Source of the DNA: Companilactobacillus allii
GTDB taxonomy: Bacteria > Bacillota > Bacilli > Lactobacillales > Lactobacillaceae
Assembly: GCF_001971585.1 (NCBI RefSeq)
Contig: NZ_CP019323.1
Location: 124,001 to 188,000 of the forward strand
Reading direction: 5' to 3'
Length of the DNA: 64,000 nucleotides
Position numbers and translations under genes: made by a program. Under the pieces are notes generated by a model that was not told where the DNA came from, searched no databases, and worked only from the letters and a program-made list of their open reading frames with translations. Positions 49,979 through 60,288 of the stretch are shown here, in pieces. How positions within the stretch are numbered: the stretch's first letter is position 1; each line of letters starts with the position of its first letter.

Positions 49979-51306
49979 CGTTTTACCTCGTCCATATCAA
50001 TTTTAAAAAAGTAATTACCTTTTTTTAAATAATCGCTTATCTTGTATATTTTTTCAACCCAAACTACTTGATTATCGAATAATAATATCGGAATTTCATT
50101 TCTTTGATATTCCGGTATCTTCTCATTAATAAATCTCTTACTCAATTTTTGATGTCTTCCATCATCAATTAACAGCTTGTCTCCAATAATTCGATTCCTC
50201 AAAACAATTTTTTGAGGCAGCTTTCTAGTTGAAAATGTAGCATCCAAAGCATCTACTCTGCTGAGTTTGATCTGCCTGTTATTAAATATAGTTGGCTTAC
50301 CCAATTCTAATTCGATACTTATTGAATCCGTGTGCTTAACTTTTTTAATCAAAAAATTATTGTACGAGCGAATAAAACGCCAATTATCCTCTAAATCAAC
50401 CTCGGCACTTGAATTATTACCAGTAATTATTGTAATTACCTGTTCAATTTGTCGATTACTAACGGATATATCTAACTTCCTAGTAAAAAAGCTACCCCAA
50501 AACAGCATCTGTTGTTCTGAATCCATTGATCGAATTGGATCCAAGCTTCCCTTGATACTTTCATCCCTGAATTCTATCTGCATATTTTGCTCGACAATTT
50601 GAAATTTTTCAACAGACATATCTATCAATGCATTCAATTGACGATCAAAAAGTCTAAAGTGTGACAAAAGTTGTCCATTCTCAGTTTGTAACTCAGGGAA
50701 AATATTATTCCGTAATCTATTACGCATGGTTATATTTTCAAAGTTTGTTTCGTCTTGAACATGCTCTATCTCATGTATTTTTGCATAATCTTTTATTTGT
50801 TGTTTAGAAAAATCTAGAAGCGGTCTGACTAATTGTCCATCAGAAAAATTACGTTGTTGCTTCAAACTAACTACTTCGTAGACATTTCCTGAGCGAATCA
50901 TCTTCATCAAAATATTTTCGGCTAAATCGTTTGAATGATGAGCCGTTAACAAAGTGTCAAAGTTGTTTTCCTTCATAACCTCAGAGAAATATTGGTAACG
51001 AAATTCTCTACCAGCTGCTTCCATGCCGATATCTTCTTTTGGTTTAGTGGTCCATTTTGTTGTAAAAAACTGATATGAATTCGTCTTACAAAAGTCTCTC
51101 AAAAATTCAACTTCATCAGCACTGCCTACACGTAGATCATGGTCGACATTCACCACTCCAAAATCAGCGGTAGGAAAGATCTTAGAAATAATATCTAATA
51201 GAACCATTGAATCAACTCCACCAGAAACAGCGACTAAAACTCTTTTAGCATGATATTTGTTTAATGTCTTTAAAACGGTATTTAACATTGTCTTATTGGA
51301 TTTCAT
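49975..51306 (-). CDS. tilS: tRNA(Ile)-lysidine synthetase
   Basis: 443 residues. The PP-loop VAVSGGVDSMVLL (about 25-37) marks N-type ATP pyrophosphatases; the AHHSNDLAENILM region and C-terminal TilS domain (about 365-440) follow. Modifies C34 of tRNA-Ile(CAU) so that it reads AUA; essential. GAGGA is close to the first ATG, and the ATG seven codons in is an alternative start. Confidence 0.95.
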   Translation of the reverse strand: MKSNKTMLNTVLKTLNKYHAKRVLVAVSGGVDSMVLLDIISKIFPTADFGVVNVDHDLRVGSADEVEFLRDFCKTNSYQFFTTKWTTKPKEDIGMEAAGREFRYQYFSEVMKENNFDTLLTAHHSNDLAENILMKMIRSGNVYEVVSLKQQRNFSDGQLVRPLLDFSKQQIKDYAKIHEIEHVQDETNFENITMRNRLRNNIFPELQTENGQLLSHFRLFDRQLNALIDMSVEKFQIVEQNMQIEFRDESIKGSLDPIRSMDSEQQMLFWGSFFTRKLDISVSNRQIEQVITIITGNNSSAEVDLEDNWRFIRSYNNFLIKKVKHTDSISIELELGKPTIFNNRQIKLSRVDALDATFSTRKLPQKIVLRNRIIGDKLLIDDGRHQKLSKRFINEKIPEYQRNEIPILLFDNQVVWVEKIYKISDYLKKGNYFFKIDMDEVKR

Positions 51307-51323
51307 CTTTCCTCGTTTCTATC

Positions 51324-51356
51324 AAAAAAGGCTGGACACAACTTGTCGCAGCCTTT
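51324..51356 (-). terminator. Terminator between yabR and tilS
   Basis: AAAGGCTG and CAGCCTTT arms with an extended GACA/TGTC stem and T6 on the minus strand. It ends the pth-to-yabR transcript or attenuates it; no clear promoter for tilS is seen in the remaining 18 bp. Confidence 0.75.
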
Positions 51357-51373
51357 GTTTATTCAACTATTTT

Positions 51374-51784
51374 CTAGCTTCTTCGGCCACCACGGCCACC
51401 ACGTTTACCTTCAGTATTCTTACGAATGACACTCATTCTTTCTTCACTTTCCTTCATGAATCCAGACATCATATCATCAAAGGTTTCAACAGGTTTGTGT
51501 TGAACCTTTCTTTCACGATGCTCACGGTGTTGATACTTGGGCTTTTTTGGTTGCTCTGTAGCTTGCTTAATTGAAAGGGCAATTTTTTTGTCTTTCTCGC
51601 TAAGAACCAAAACCTTTACGGTATCTCCAACCTTTAAGACATCATGAATATCTTTAACGTATCCATTAGCAACTTCACTAATGTGTACCATTCCACTTTG
51701 TCCTTCACCAAGGTCAACGAATGCCCCAAAATTTGTAATTCCAGTAACTTTGCCTTCTACTTTGGTTCCTACTTCAACTGTCAT
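51374..51784 (-). CDS. yabR: S1-domain RNA-binding protein (YabR)
   Basis: 136 residues: one S1 OB fold at 5-73 (GKVTGITNFGAFVDLGEGQ, GMVHISEVANGYV) and a basic, Gly/Arg-rich tail ending GKRGGRGGRRS. YabR-type proteins associate with RNA and ribosomes. Its place between divIC and tilS is conserved in Bacilli. Confidence 0.92.
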   Translation of the reverse strand: MTVEVGTKVEGKVTGITNFGAFVDLGEGQSGMVHISEVANGYVKDIHDVLKVGDTVKVLVLSEKDKKIALSIKQATEQPKKPKYQHREHRERKVQHKPVETFDDMMSGFMKESEERMSVIRKNTEGKRGGRGGRRS

Positions 51785-51806
51785 CTAGATATAATAGTTC
51801 CTTCCC

Positions 51807-52199
51807 CTATTTTTGAATCTCATTAACACTATCAGGCAGATTATAAACTAACTCGCCTGGCTTAGAATACATGTACTTTTCACGCACATACTTCTTTAAA
51901 TAATTTGTATCCTGAAGCTGATTTATTTCTATTTTCAAATCACTCTGAGCAGCTTTTTGCTTACTCAACTTTTTCTTATTGACCGTAATGCTTTGTTGCG
52001 TTGATGAATATGTCATATTCGCCTTTACGATTTGTGAACCTAATCCAAGCAAAACAATGGCGAAAACAATGCCAATAGCAACTAGTCGATGCTTATGAAT
52101 TTTTCTTTCATACTTGCTTCGGCCAGGTTGCATAGAAGTTTTTTTGCTTTTTGGTTCAAGTACTGAAACGTTAGAATTTGCTAATTTATGTACTTCCAT
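51807..52199 (-). CDS. divIC: Septum formation initiator DivIC
   Basis: 130 residues: basic cytoplasmic part, single membrane helix at about 39-57, then an extracellular coiled coil (about 62-105). That is the FtsB/DivIC plan. It forms a division complex with FtsL and DivIB. The coiled coil ends at REKYMYSKPGELVYNLP, typical of DivIC. Confidence 0.92.
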   Translation of the reverse strand: MEVHKLANSNVSVLEPKSKKTSMQPGRSKYERKIHKHRLVAIGIVFAIVLLGLGSQIVKANMTYSSTQQSITVNKKKLSKQKAAQSDLKIEINQLQDTNYLKKYVREKYMYSKPGELVYNLPDSVNEIQK

Positions 52200-52293
52200 G
52201 CGACTACTCCTCTAGAAATTATTACTTTGAGTATAACAATTCTAGAAGACATTTTGAATATATTTCCGCTATTTTTAATCTAATTGCAAAACT

Positions 52294-52536
52294 TTAATCA
52301 ATTTCCTCATACATATCGGCTGAATCATTTTTCTTAGTAGTTTCTTTGATGTTCAAAACCCTGATTTTCATTGTATTCTCACCAAAATGAAGTTCTAAGG
52401 TATCACCCACTGAAACCTCAGTCGAAGATTTTGCTACACGATCATTGATCAAAGCTCGACCGTTATCTGAAAATTCCTTTGCTACGGTTCTTCTTTTAAT
52501 AATTCTACTTACCTTCAAAAATTTATCTAATCTCAT
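52294..52536 (-). CDS. rqcP: S4-domain ribosome quality-control factor RqcP (YabO)
   Basis: 80 residues from ATG at 52536 (GAGGA 5 bases upstream); the TTG reading 4 codons earlier is rejected. It is a single S4 RNA-binding fold opening MRLDKFLKVSRIIKRRT. In B. subtilis RqcP works with RqcH in adding alanine tails to stalled nascent chains on 50S subunits. Confidence 0.93.
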   Translation of the reverse strand: MRLDKFLKVSRIIKRRTVAKEFSDNGRALINDRVAKSSTEVSVGDTLELHFGENTMKIRVLNIKETTKKNDSADMYEEID

Positions 52537-52537
52537 T

Positions 52538-54094
52538 TTATTCCTCAATCTTCATTAATTTAGTTATGAACTTACCCATTGGTAATATTTCCCATTCACT
52601 TTTAGTTAATATTTTTAATTTCTTTGATAAAACCAAATATATGATTACACCAACCGGAATCAGTAACAGACTTATTAAAATACTATATCCACGAGTCAAA
52701 ATAACTTGGCGTGAAATAAGGACTGCTAGAAACTTAACGATTATACCCATGATAAATCCCGTAGACACTAGCTTCATTACAAAGTCTTTACTTAACAAGA
52801 ACACACCATTGTCATATATCAAATACATCCCTACCAGAATCATACATTCACTGATCACAGTAGCTATCGCTGCTCCAATGATATTGATCCTAGGTATCAA
52901 GATAATGTTCAAAGCTATTTTAAATAACAATGAGACGCCAAACAATATTAATTTACTTAGATTCAACTCGTCATCCCCACTAGTTATCGCTATCAATAAA
53001 TTAATAAACGAAACTAGCATAATTGAGATCATATAAATCGCCAATGCAACTGATCCATCTGCATTAGTAAATAACATTGTATTTATTTCAGGCATCAAAG
53101 CAACTAATCCAGCCGTCTCTGCCACAGCCAACCAAAGACAAACTCGCATCATCTTTTGAATGATAGTCTTACTGACACTTGTCTGATTTGTCTCTCGCAA
53201 TTGTGGCATGATCGTTGATACGAATGATAAAGAAATCACTATTCCTAGTTGTATCAGTGGTTGTGCTCTATCAAATACACCTTTGAGTATCTCTGCATTA
53301 TCCAGTCGAATACCACTTCTCATCAGTAATCTAAGCATGGTAAATGAATCAATGAACTGATAGAAGATCGTTATTCCAGTAAAAACAACTATCAATAAAA
53401 TTTCCAATGCCAATCCACGTTCTACTTTGACATCAACAACTTGGTCATCTTCAAAAATAACCGGTCGTTGTTTGATAAATGTAATCACCAAAATCACTAC
53501 CGCAAAAACCCCACCAACAAGTGCACCAGAATTAGCTATCATTCCCATTTGATAAATGTTCAAAAGACCCTTACCAAATAAAATTGCTGACCCAATAATT
53601 ACTACGATCCTAATGAACTGCTCTAAAATCTGCGAGATAGCACTCGGTGTCATTTCCAAGTCACTTTGAAAATATCCTCGAAGACTAGCTTCAAAAGGTA
53701 CCAATAAAAACGTCAAACTGACCGCTCTAATCTCCGGATACAAATTGGGATCGCCCATAAATATCGCTAAATATCTAGCCGATCCCCACAAAAGAATGGT
53801 CAAAGCTAAACATCCCGCCAGTAAACCAACAAAAGTTAATTTCATTAGTTTACTTTTTGCAACGGGACCATCTTGTTGTGCAAAAGTCTTAGAAATAACT
53901 ACCGGTAATCCTGATAACGCAAGAACTGAAAAAATACCGTAGATAGGATACACCTGCTGATAGATAAAATATCCCCTATCACCAACAATATTTTGAAGTG
54001 GAATTCGATAAATCGCACTCAACAATTCCGAAAAAAGTGAGGCAATTGTCAATATCCACGTCCCCTTGATGGCCTTAGATACTTCTCTTTTCAT
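52538..54094 (-). CDS. Polysaccharide/lipid flippase, MurJ-like (SpoVB/YabM family)
   Basis: 518 residues with about 14 membrane helices and the MATE/MOP fold; opening KGTWILTIASLFSELLSAIYRIPLQNIVG is typical of SpoVB/YtgP proteins. Probably flips lipid-linked precursors; some members can replace MurJ for lipid II. Its start overlaps mfd by 20 bp, so translation is coupled. Confidence 0.88.
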   Translation of the reverse strand: MKREVSKAIKGTWILTIASLFSELLSAIYRIPLQNIVGDRGYFIYQQVYPIYGIFSVLALSGLPVVISKTFAQQDGPVAKSKLMKLTFVGLLAGCLALTILLWGSARYLAIFMGDPNLYPEIRAVSLTFLLVPFEASLRGYFQSDLEMTPSAISQILEQFIRIVVIIGSAILFGKGLLNIYQMGMIANSGALVGGVFAVVILVITFIKQRPVIFEDDQVVDVKVERGLALEILLIVVFTGITIFYQFIDSFTMLRLLMRSGIRLDNAEILKGVFDRAQPLIQLGIVISLSFVSTIMPQLRETNQTSVSKTIIQKMMRVCLWLAVAETAGLVALMPEINTMLFTNADGSVALAIYMISIMLVSFINLLIAITSGDDELNLSKLILFGVSLLFKIALNIILIPRINIIGAAIATVISECMILVGMYLIYDNGVFLLSKDFVMKLVSTGFIMGIIVKFLAVLISRQVILTRGYSILISLLLIPVGVIIYLVLSKKLKILTKSEWEILPMGKFITKLMKIEE

Positions 54095-57000
54095 TGGTAT
54101 TATTTTTTGCTTTCTTTAGTTTATCAAACTCTTTTGCCATCTCTATCGCAAAAGTCTGCAATTGTTCAAACCATTCACCTTTTTCAATACTTCCAGAATC
54201 TAAGGAAATACTGAATTCGTTCTTTTTGTTATGAACAGTTGCCTTCATAGTCGTATTACTCAAAAACTCAAATACTATATCTCCAGTCAAATAATCATTG
54301 GCCTTGTCAGAGAATTTTATCACGATTATGCCACTCTTCATAATGACATTTTTAACTAGTGACTCATCCAGTGAAGTTTTCAAAAGACTTACATCTAATA
54401 AATTAGTAACTTCTTGTGGATAATCTCCGAATCGATCCAACAATTCTGATCTAACTTCTTGATAATTCTCGTCTGAATCAATTTGTCGAATACGTTTATA
54501 TAACTCAACCTTTTGTCTTTCATCACTTATATAACTTGATGGAATATATGCATCTATCTCCAAATTAACTTCTGAATTAGTCTTTTCAGCCTTAGTGTGT
54601 CCACGCTTCTTAGCAACAGCATCATTCAACATCTGGGTATAGAGATCAAATCCAACTGAATCAATGAACCCATGTTGTTGCTTACCGAGTAGATTACCTG
54701 CTCCACGAATGGATAGATCTCGCATGGCAATTTTAAATCCTGAACCAAGTTCAGTAAAGTTCTTAATGGCTTCTAGTCTTTGTTCACTAACTTCTGTCAA
54801 AACTTTGTTAGGCTTATACATTAAATATGCATAAGCGACTCGATTTGATCGACCAACTCTACCACGTATCTGATACAGCTGAGATAATCCATACCTGTCA
54901 GCATTTTCAACAATCAATGTGTTGGTATTAGGCATATCAACACCAGTTTCAATAATTGTCGTCGTGACCAAAACATCATATTCTCCAGCTAAATAATCAG
55001 AAATAACACCTTCCATTTGTGTCTCTGTCATTCGACCATGTGCAGTAGCAATCCTAGCATCTGGTACGAGTGCCTGTAATTGATTAGCAACTTGATCCAT
55101 GTCATCCACACGGTTGTGAAGGTAAAAAATCTGACCACCACGTTCCATTTCACGACGGATTGCTCCAGCGATAACATCGTAGTTTTGTTCCATAACATAA
55201 GTCTGGACTGGATAACGATTACTTGGGGCTGTTTCTATCAGCGACAGATCACGAACACCTAACATTGACATGTTCAACGTTCTAGGAATTGGTGTAGCGG
55301 TCAATGTTAAAACATCGACATTCGCCTTTAATTCCTTGATCTTCTCCTTGTGTTTAACACCAAATCTTTGCTCTTCATCAATTATCAATAATCCAATATC
55401 ACTGAACTTAACATCTTTTGACAAAAGTCGATGTGTTCCCACAACGATATCGATCTTGCCTTCAGAAAGTTCTTGAACGATTTCTTTACTACGTTTACGA
55501 GTTTGAAATCTTGATAATACAGCAATATTTACTGGAAATCCTTCAAATCGATCTTTCATTGTCTGGTAATGTTGTTCTGCTAGTAATGTGGTTGGAGCCA
55601 AAAATACGACTTGTTTACCGGCTTCAATGGCTTTAAACGCCGCACGAAGTGCCACTTCAGTCTTACCAAATCCAACATCCCCTACTAAAAGTCGATCCAT
55701 CGGATGAGCTTTTTCCATATCATGTTTAATTTCATCAATTGAGCGCAATTGATCAGGTGTTTCTGGATATGGGAAGGCATTATCAAAGTCATGTTGCATT
55801 GCATCATCTTTAGGGAACGGATAGCCTTTTTCTGCTTCTCTTTTTGCATAAAGATCTATTAAATCATCGGCAATATCTTCAATACTAGACTGGACTTTAC
55901 GCTTAGTCTTTTGCCATTCATTACCACCAAGCTTATTGACCCGTGGTGATTTGCCTTCAGCAGAAACATACTTTTGGACCATATCTAGTTGAGATACTGG
56001 TATAAACAAACGACCATCATCACGATATTCGATCGTAATATAGTCTTGATGTTTACCATCGACCTCCATCGTCTGCATACCAATGAACTTACCAATACCA
56101 TGATTGACATGTACTACATAATCCCCTGGTTTCAGCTCGTTATAACTCTTTAAACGTTCAGCATTAGCTAAAGTTTGATGTCTTCTACGTTTAGGTTGCT
56201 TATTGAACAGTTCTTTTTCAGTGATGACAGCAACTTTTTCATCAGGTATTTCAAATCCTGACCCAAAATTAGCATTCATAATTTGTGTTTGACTATCAAG
56301 AACCTTATCAGACGTTGTCAATGTAGCTTTGATACCAAAGTCAACCAAAGTATTATTAATAGCATCCATGCGTTTTTTGTTACTTATCAATAGAAGAACT
56401 GTATATTCTTGTTTTTGAAAACGCTCAACTTCAGACTTTAATAGAGGCATTTGACTAAAGAATTGTTGCATGCTTCTGACAGAAACATTGTGCAATTGAT
56501 CCAGTTTGATATGTCCCATTCCTTGTTGGAATGCCGATATATATACTTGTGATACTTCGTTTTTTTTCATTAATTCAATAAAGCTCTGTCGGATAACTTG
56601 TTCAGGTAGAGCCTTACCAAATTCCAACTGACTTGTTAACCAGGCTTGATTGTCAGCATTATTATCATTTGATTGTTCAATCAATCGACTGTATTCGTCA
56701 AAGATCAATACGTCATCTGACTTCAAATAATCCATTAAACTACTTGGATCATCAACCAAATAATCGATAATACTCCCAAGATTGTCCGGTCTAATACCTT
56801 CAGATAATTCCTCTATGACCTGAGAAAAAGTTAATTCAAGATTATTCTTAACATCCTTATCGGCTGAAGCAAGTTGTTTATCATAACTTTTTTGTAGTTT
56901 TTTAAGACCTGATTTAACATTTTCTTCTGTTATAACTCGATCATTTGCAGGTAAAATATTGATCTCATCCAATTCTTCCATACTACGTTGTGTTTCAGTA

Positions 57001-57614
57001 TCAAAGAACTTAATTCCCTCGACATTATTACCAAAGAAATCAATTCTTAATGGATTATCAACATTCAACGGATAAATATCGACAATATCACCACGAATAG
57101 CAAAGTCTCCTGGTTTGGCCACTAACTTATCCTTTTGATATCCCATTTGTACAAAAATACTATTTAAATTCTCAAGATCATATTCTGCATCTTTAACTAT
57201 TTTCATCTGAGACGCTTCAAATAATTCTCTTGAAGGTAGCGCATATTCGACACCAGCAACAGAAGTCACAATAATCCCTGGTTCATCACTGACTAAAAAG
57301 CTCATGGCATCTAGTCTTTGGCTCAGTTCATCTGGTGAACTAGTAGCGATTTCTGTTGAAATTGCTTCCTCAACGGGGAAAATATGTACATGTTCATTGT
57401 CCAGTAAATTCAGATCATCATATAATTTATTGGCATGAAAATTAGTATTCTCAACCACCAATATTTTATTATTTTTTAGTTTTAACGTTTGCAATGCAAA
57501 TAGGGAAATCGTCGACCCAGTTAATCCCGTTAACATATTCTTTGTCTTCGGTTTAATCTGGTCTATAAATCCCCCAAAATTCAATTTGCCCGCTATAAAA
57601 TCTATTAAGTTCAA
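54075..57614 (-). CDS. mfd: Transcription-repair coupling factor
   Basis: 1179 residues: UvrB-like N-terminal domains, the polymerase-interacting CarD-like domain (PGDYVVHVNHGIGKFIGMQT, about 485-505), then an SF2 translocase with GDVGFGKTEVALRA (motif I), DEEQRFG (motif II) and QIRGRVGRS (motif VI), and a C-terminal TRCF domain. It removes stalled RNA polymerase at lesions and recruits UvrA. It is 15 bp after pth. Confidence 0.97.
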   Translation of the reverse strand: MNLIDFIAGKLNFGGFIDQIKPKTKNMLTGLTGSTISLFALQTLKLKNNKILVVENTNFHANKLYDDLNLLDNEHVHIFPVEEAISTEIATSSPDELSQRLDAMSFLVSDEPGIIVTSVAGVEYALPSRELFEASQMKIVKDAEYDLENLNSIFVQMGYQKDKLVAKPGDFAIRGDIVDIYPLNVDNPLRIDFFGNNVEGIKFFDTETQRSMEELDEINILPANDRVITEENVKSGLKKLQKSYDKQLASADKDVKNNLELTFSQVIEELSEGIRPDNLGSIIDYLVDDPSSLMDYLKSDDVLIFDEYSRLIEQSNDNNADNQAWLTSQLEFGKALPEQVIRQSFIELMKKNEVSQVYISAFQQGMGHIKLDQLHNVSVRSMQQFFSQMPLLKSEVERFQKQEYTVLLLISNKKRMDAINNTLVDFGIKATLTTSDKVLDSQTQIMNANFGSGFEIPDEKVAVITEKELFNKQPKRRRHQTLANAERLKSYNELKPGDYVVHVNHGIGKFIGMQTMEVDGKHQDYITIEYRDDGRLFIPVSQLDMVQKYVSAEGKSPRVNKLGGNEWQKTKRKVQSSIEDIADDLIDLYAKREAEKGYPFPKDDAMQHDFDNAFPYPETPDQLRSIDEIKHDMEKAHPMDRLLVGDVGFGKTEVALRAAFKAIEAGKQVVFLAPTTLLAEQHYQTMKDRFEGFPVNIAVLSRFQTRKRSKEIVQELSEGKIDIVVGTHRLLSKDVKFSDIGLLIIDEEQRFGVKHKEKIKELKANVDVLTLTATPIPRTLNMSMLGVRDLSLIETAPSNRYPVQTYVMEQNYDVIAGAIRREMERGGQIFYLHNRVDDMDQVANQLQALVPDARIATAHGRMTETQMEGVISDYLAGEYDVLVTTTIIETGVDMPNTNTLIVENADRYGLSQLYQIRGRVGRSNRVAYAYLMYKPNKVLTEVSEQRLEAIKNFTELGSGFKIAMRDLSIRGAGNLLGKQQHGFIDSVGFDLYTQMLNDAVAKKRGHTKAEKTNSEVNLEIDAYIPSSYISDERQKVELYKRIRQIDSDENYQEVRSELLDRFGDYPQEVTNLLDVSLLKTSLDESLVKNVIMKSGIIVIKFSDKANDYLTGDIVFEFLSNTTMKATVHNKKNEFSISLDSGSIEKGEWFEQLQTFAIEMAKEFDKLKKAKNNTNEKRSI

Positions 57615-57629
57615 GGTTTGACCCCTCTT

Positions 57630-58187
57630 CTAATTATACTTATTCATCAATTGGTCAAACGTATCCCCAGAGATCCAATCCTTAACTGCACTGGCTGCAC
57701 TGTCAATCCCTGAAAGAGCATCTGGCTCCTCATCTTTAGTGAACGGTGTTAAAACCCAGTTAACGACAGTTTGTTTGTCAGGATGTTGGATTCCTATTTT
57801 AATACGTTTGAATTCCTTTGTACCCATGGATGAAATTATACTCTTTATTCCATTATGGCCACCAGCAGACCCCTTAGCTCGCAATCTTATCTTACCGATC
57901 GGCATATCCAAGTCATCTTGAATAACCATGATCTCTGATGGTTGTATTTGATAATATCCAGTCAAAAATTTTACTGCACTACCAGATTCATTCATAAATG
58001 TTAATGGTTTGACCAAGAAAACAGTCTCTGAATCAACTTTGAATTTACAATATTGTGCTTCAAAGTCCTTTTTCATTTGTGTTTGATCATATTCTTCCAT
58101 TAATTTATCAATTGTCATAAAGCCCATATTGTGCTTTGTACGGTCATATTTTTTGCCTGGATTTCCTAATCCAACGATAAGTTTCAT
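57630..58187 (-). CDS. pth: Peptidyl-tRNA hydrolase
   Basis: 185 residues from the ATG at 58187; the frame extends six codons further to an ATG with no ribosome site. MKLIVGLGNPGKKY with Asn9, catalytic His19 (KHNMGF) and the DDLDMP/GGHNGIKSI motifs are intact. It recycles peptidyl-tRNAs released early from ribosomes. First gene of the pth-mfd-flippase-rqcP-divIC-yabR transcript. Confidence 0.96.
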   Translation of the reverse strand: MKLIVGLGNPGKKYDRTKHNMGFMTIDKLMEEYDQTQMKKDFEAQYCKFKVDSETVFLVKPLTFMNESGSAVKFLTGYYQIQPSEIMVIQDDLDMPIGKIRLRAKGSAGGHNGIKSIISSMGTKEFKRIKIGIQHPDKQTVVNWVLTPFTKDEEPDALSGIDSAASAVKDWISGDTFDQLMNKYN

Positions 58188-58211
58188 ATCAATACCCCAT
58201 TTCAAATTGTA

Positions 58212-58220
58212 ATTATATCA
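58212..58220 (-). promoter_or_regulatory. Extended -10 promoter of the pth operon
   Basis: Minus strand TGATATAAT is a full extended -10; the -35 is weak. It is divergent from the ldh promoter about 65 bp away. Confidence 0.55.
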
Positions 58221-58283
58221 TGCAAAAAGTGTGAAATTTTCATTTTTTTCACTATCACCCTGTTTATTTCCATTTATTATTTG

Positions 58284-58289
58284 TATAAT
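58284..58289 (+). promoter_or_regulatory. ldh -10 box
   Basis: A consensus TATAAT lies 44 bases before the ldh start codon. The -35 region (TGTTTA, 17 bp upstream) is a poor match, though ldh codon choice implies high expression. No match to the cre consensus is visible. Confidence 0.55.
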
Positions 58290-58329
58290 TGGATACGAAA
58301 CATATTTATTTTCGAAGGGATGATTATAA

Positions 58330-59316
<987 letters not shown>

Positions 59317-59341
59317 TACTTAATTAAGAGTGTGGTAAACA

Positions 59342-59408
59342 CGTTTAATTTTTGAGTATAATCTTAAAGAAGCTGGTATTTACGTAAGTAAATATTGGCT
59401 TCTTTTTG
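59342..59408 (+). terminator. ldh terminator in a repeated element
   Basis: An 18-bp stem (59366-59383 with 59388-59405, several G-T pairs) closed by a GTAA tetraloop and followed by T-rich DNA. The preceding CGTTTAATTTTTGAGTATAA and the hairpin core are related to 4045-4107. The stretch 59409-59577, before the CBS gene, is AT-rich with no clear promoter. Confidence 0.85.
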
Positions 59409-59577
59409 ATTAGACGGAAAAAATTGTGTTTTGGAACACGTTTTCGCTAAAATAAAATTCTGCTTAATCAAATTAAAGAAAAATTAAATATATTGTTCTC
59501 TTTTTGTCAGTTTGCTTTTTTTTTTTGGATTTTTACTGTATCATTGATTCAATTAGAGAAGATTGGATGTGTGATAT

Positions 59578-60240
59578 ATGTTAGTTAAATCATTAGTTCT
59601 AAAAAAGGAAAAACTCACAACCGTCAAAGAAACAGTCACACTTGAAGAAGCTTTGAAAGTTCTTGAAGATTCTGGATTCCGTTGTGTGCCTATCCTAGAT
59701 GAAAGTGGTCAAATATTTAGGGGAAATATTTATAAGATGCACATTTATCGTCACAAGTCACGTGGTGGAGATATGAGTTTGCCTGTAACAACATTGATGA
59801 AGAATGCTACAAAGACGATCAATGTTGACTCACCTTTCTTTAAAGTATTCTTCAACATCAAAGACTTGCCATACATTGCTGTTTTGGACGAATCAAACTT
59901 ATTCTATGGTATTCTAACTCACGCTAGACTATTGAGTATGCTTTCAGATGCTTGGAACCTTGATATCAGTAGTTATGTGTTAACCGTTAGTTCATCAGGT
60001 GACCGTGGTGATCTTGAAAAAATGTCCAAGATTATGTCTAAATTCGTATCAGTTTCAGCATGTGTAACACTAGATGCTAAGTCCAACGAAGTAGTTCGCC
60101 GTACTCTTTTCACATTACCTACAGGAACAAGCGTTGATACTTTGAAAGAAATCATTAAAAGACTAGAAAAGAAGAGCTTTATCGTTTCTGAAATTGATGA
60201 TTTACAATCTGGTAAAATTTTAAATAAAGATACACTTTAA
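59578..60240 (+). CDS. CBS-pair protein with C-terminal ACT-like domain (CbpA-like)
   Basis: 220 residues. CBS motifs at about 8-55 (VTLEEALKVLEDSGFRCVPILDE) and 72-125 (TINVDSPFFKVFFNIKDLPYIAVLDE), then an ACT-like fold at about 138-210 (SSYVLTVSSSGDRGDLEKMSK). Firmicutes proteins with this layout include the cyclic-di-AMP receptor CbpA of Listeria, so nucleotide sensing is likely. Ligand and target are not shown by sequence. The ribosome site is weak. Confidence 0.75.
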   Translation: MLVKSLVLKKEKLTTVKETVTLEEALKVLEDSGFRCVPILDESGQIFRGNIYKMHIYRHKSRGGDMSLPVTTLMKNATKTINVDSPFFKVFFNIKDLPYIAVLDESNLFYGILTHARLLSMLSDAWNLDISSYVLTVSSSGDRGDLEKMSKIMSKFVSVSACVTLDAKSNEVVRRTLFTLPTGTSVDTLKEIIKRLEKKSFIVSEIDDLQSGKILNKDTL

Positions 60241-60250
60241 TCAAAAATAA

Positions 60251-60288
60251 GACAAAAAAAGAAGCCAATTTAGGCTTCTTTTTTTGTC
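60251..60288. terminator. Bidirectional terminator, CBS gene / alr
   Basis: A perfect 16-bp stem (60251-60266 with 60273-60288) with A/T tracts built into both arms, so it works for both convergent genes. Its right arm touches the alr stop codon. Confidence 0.9.
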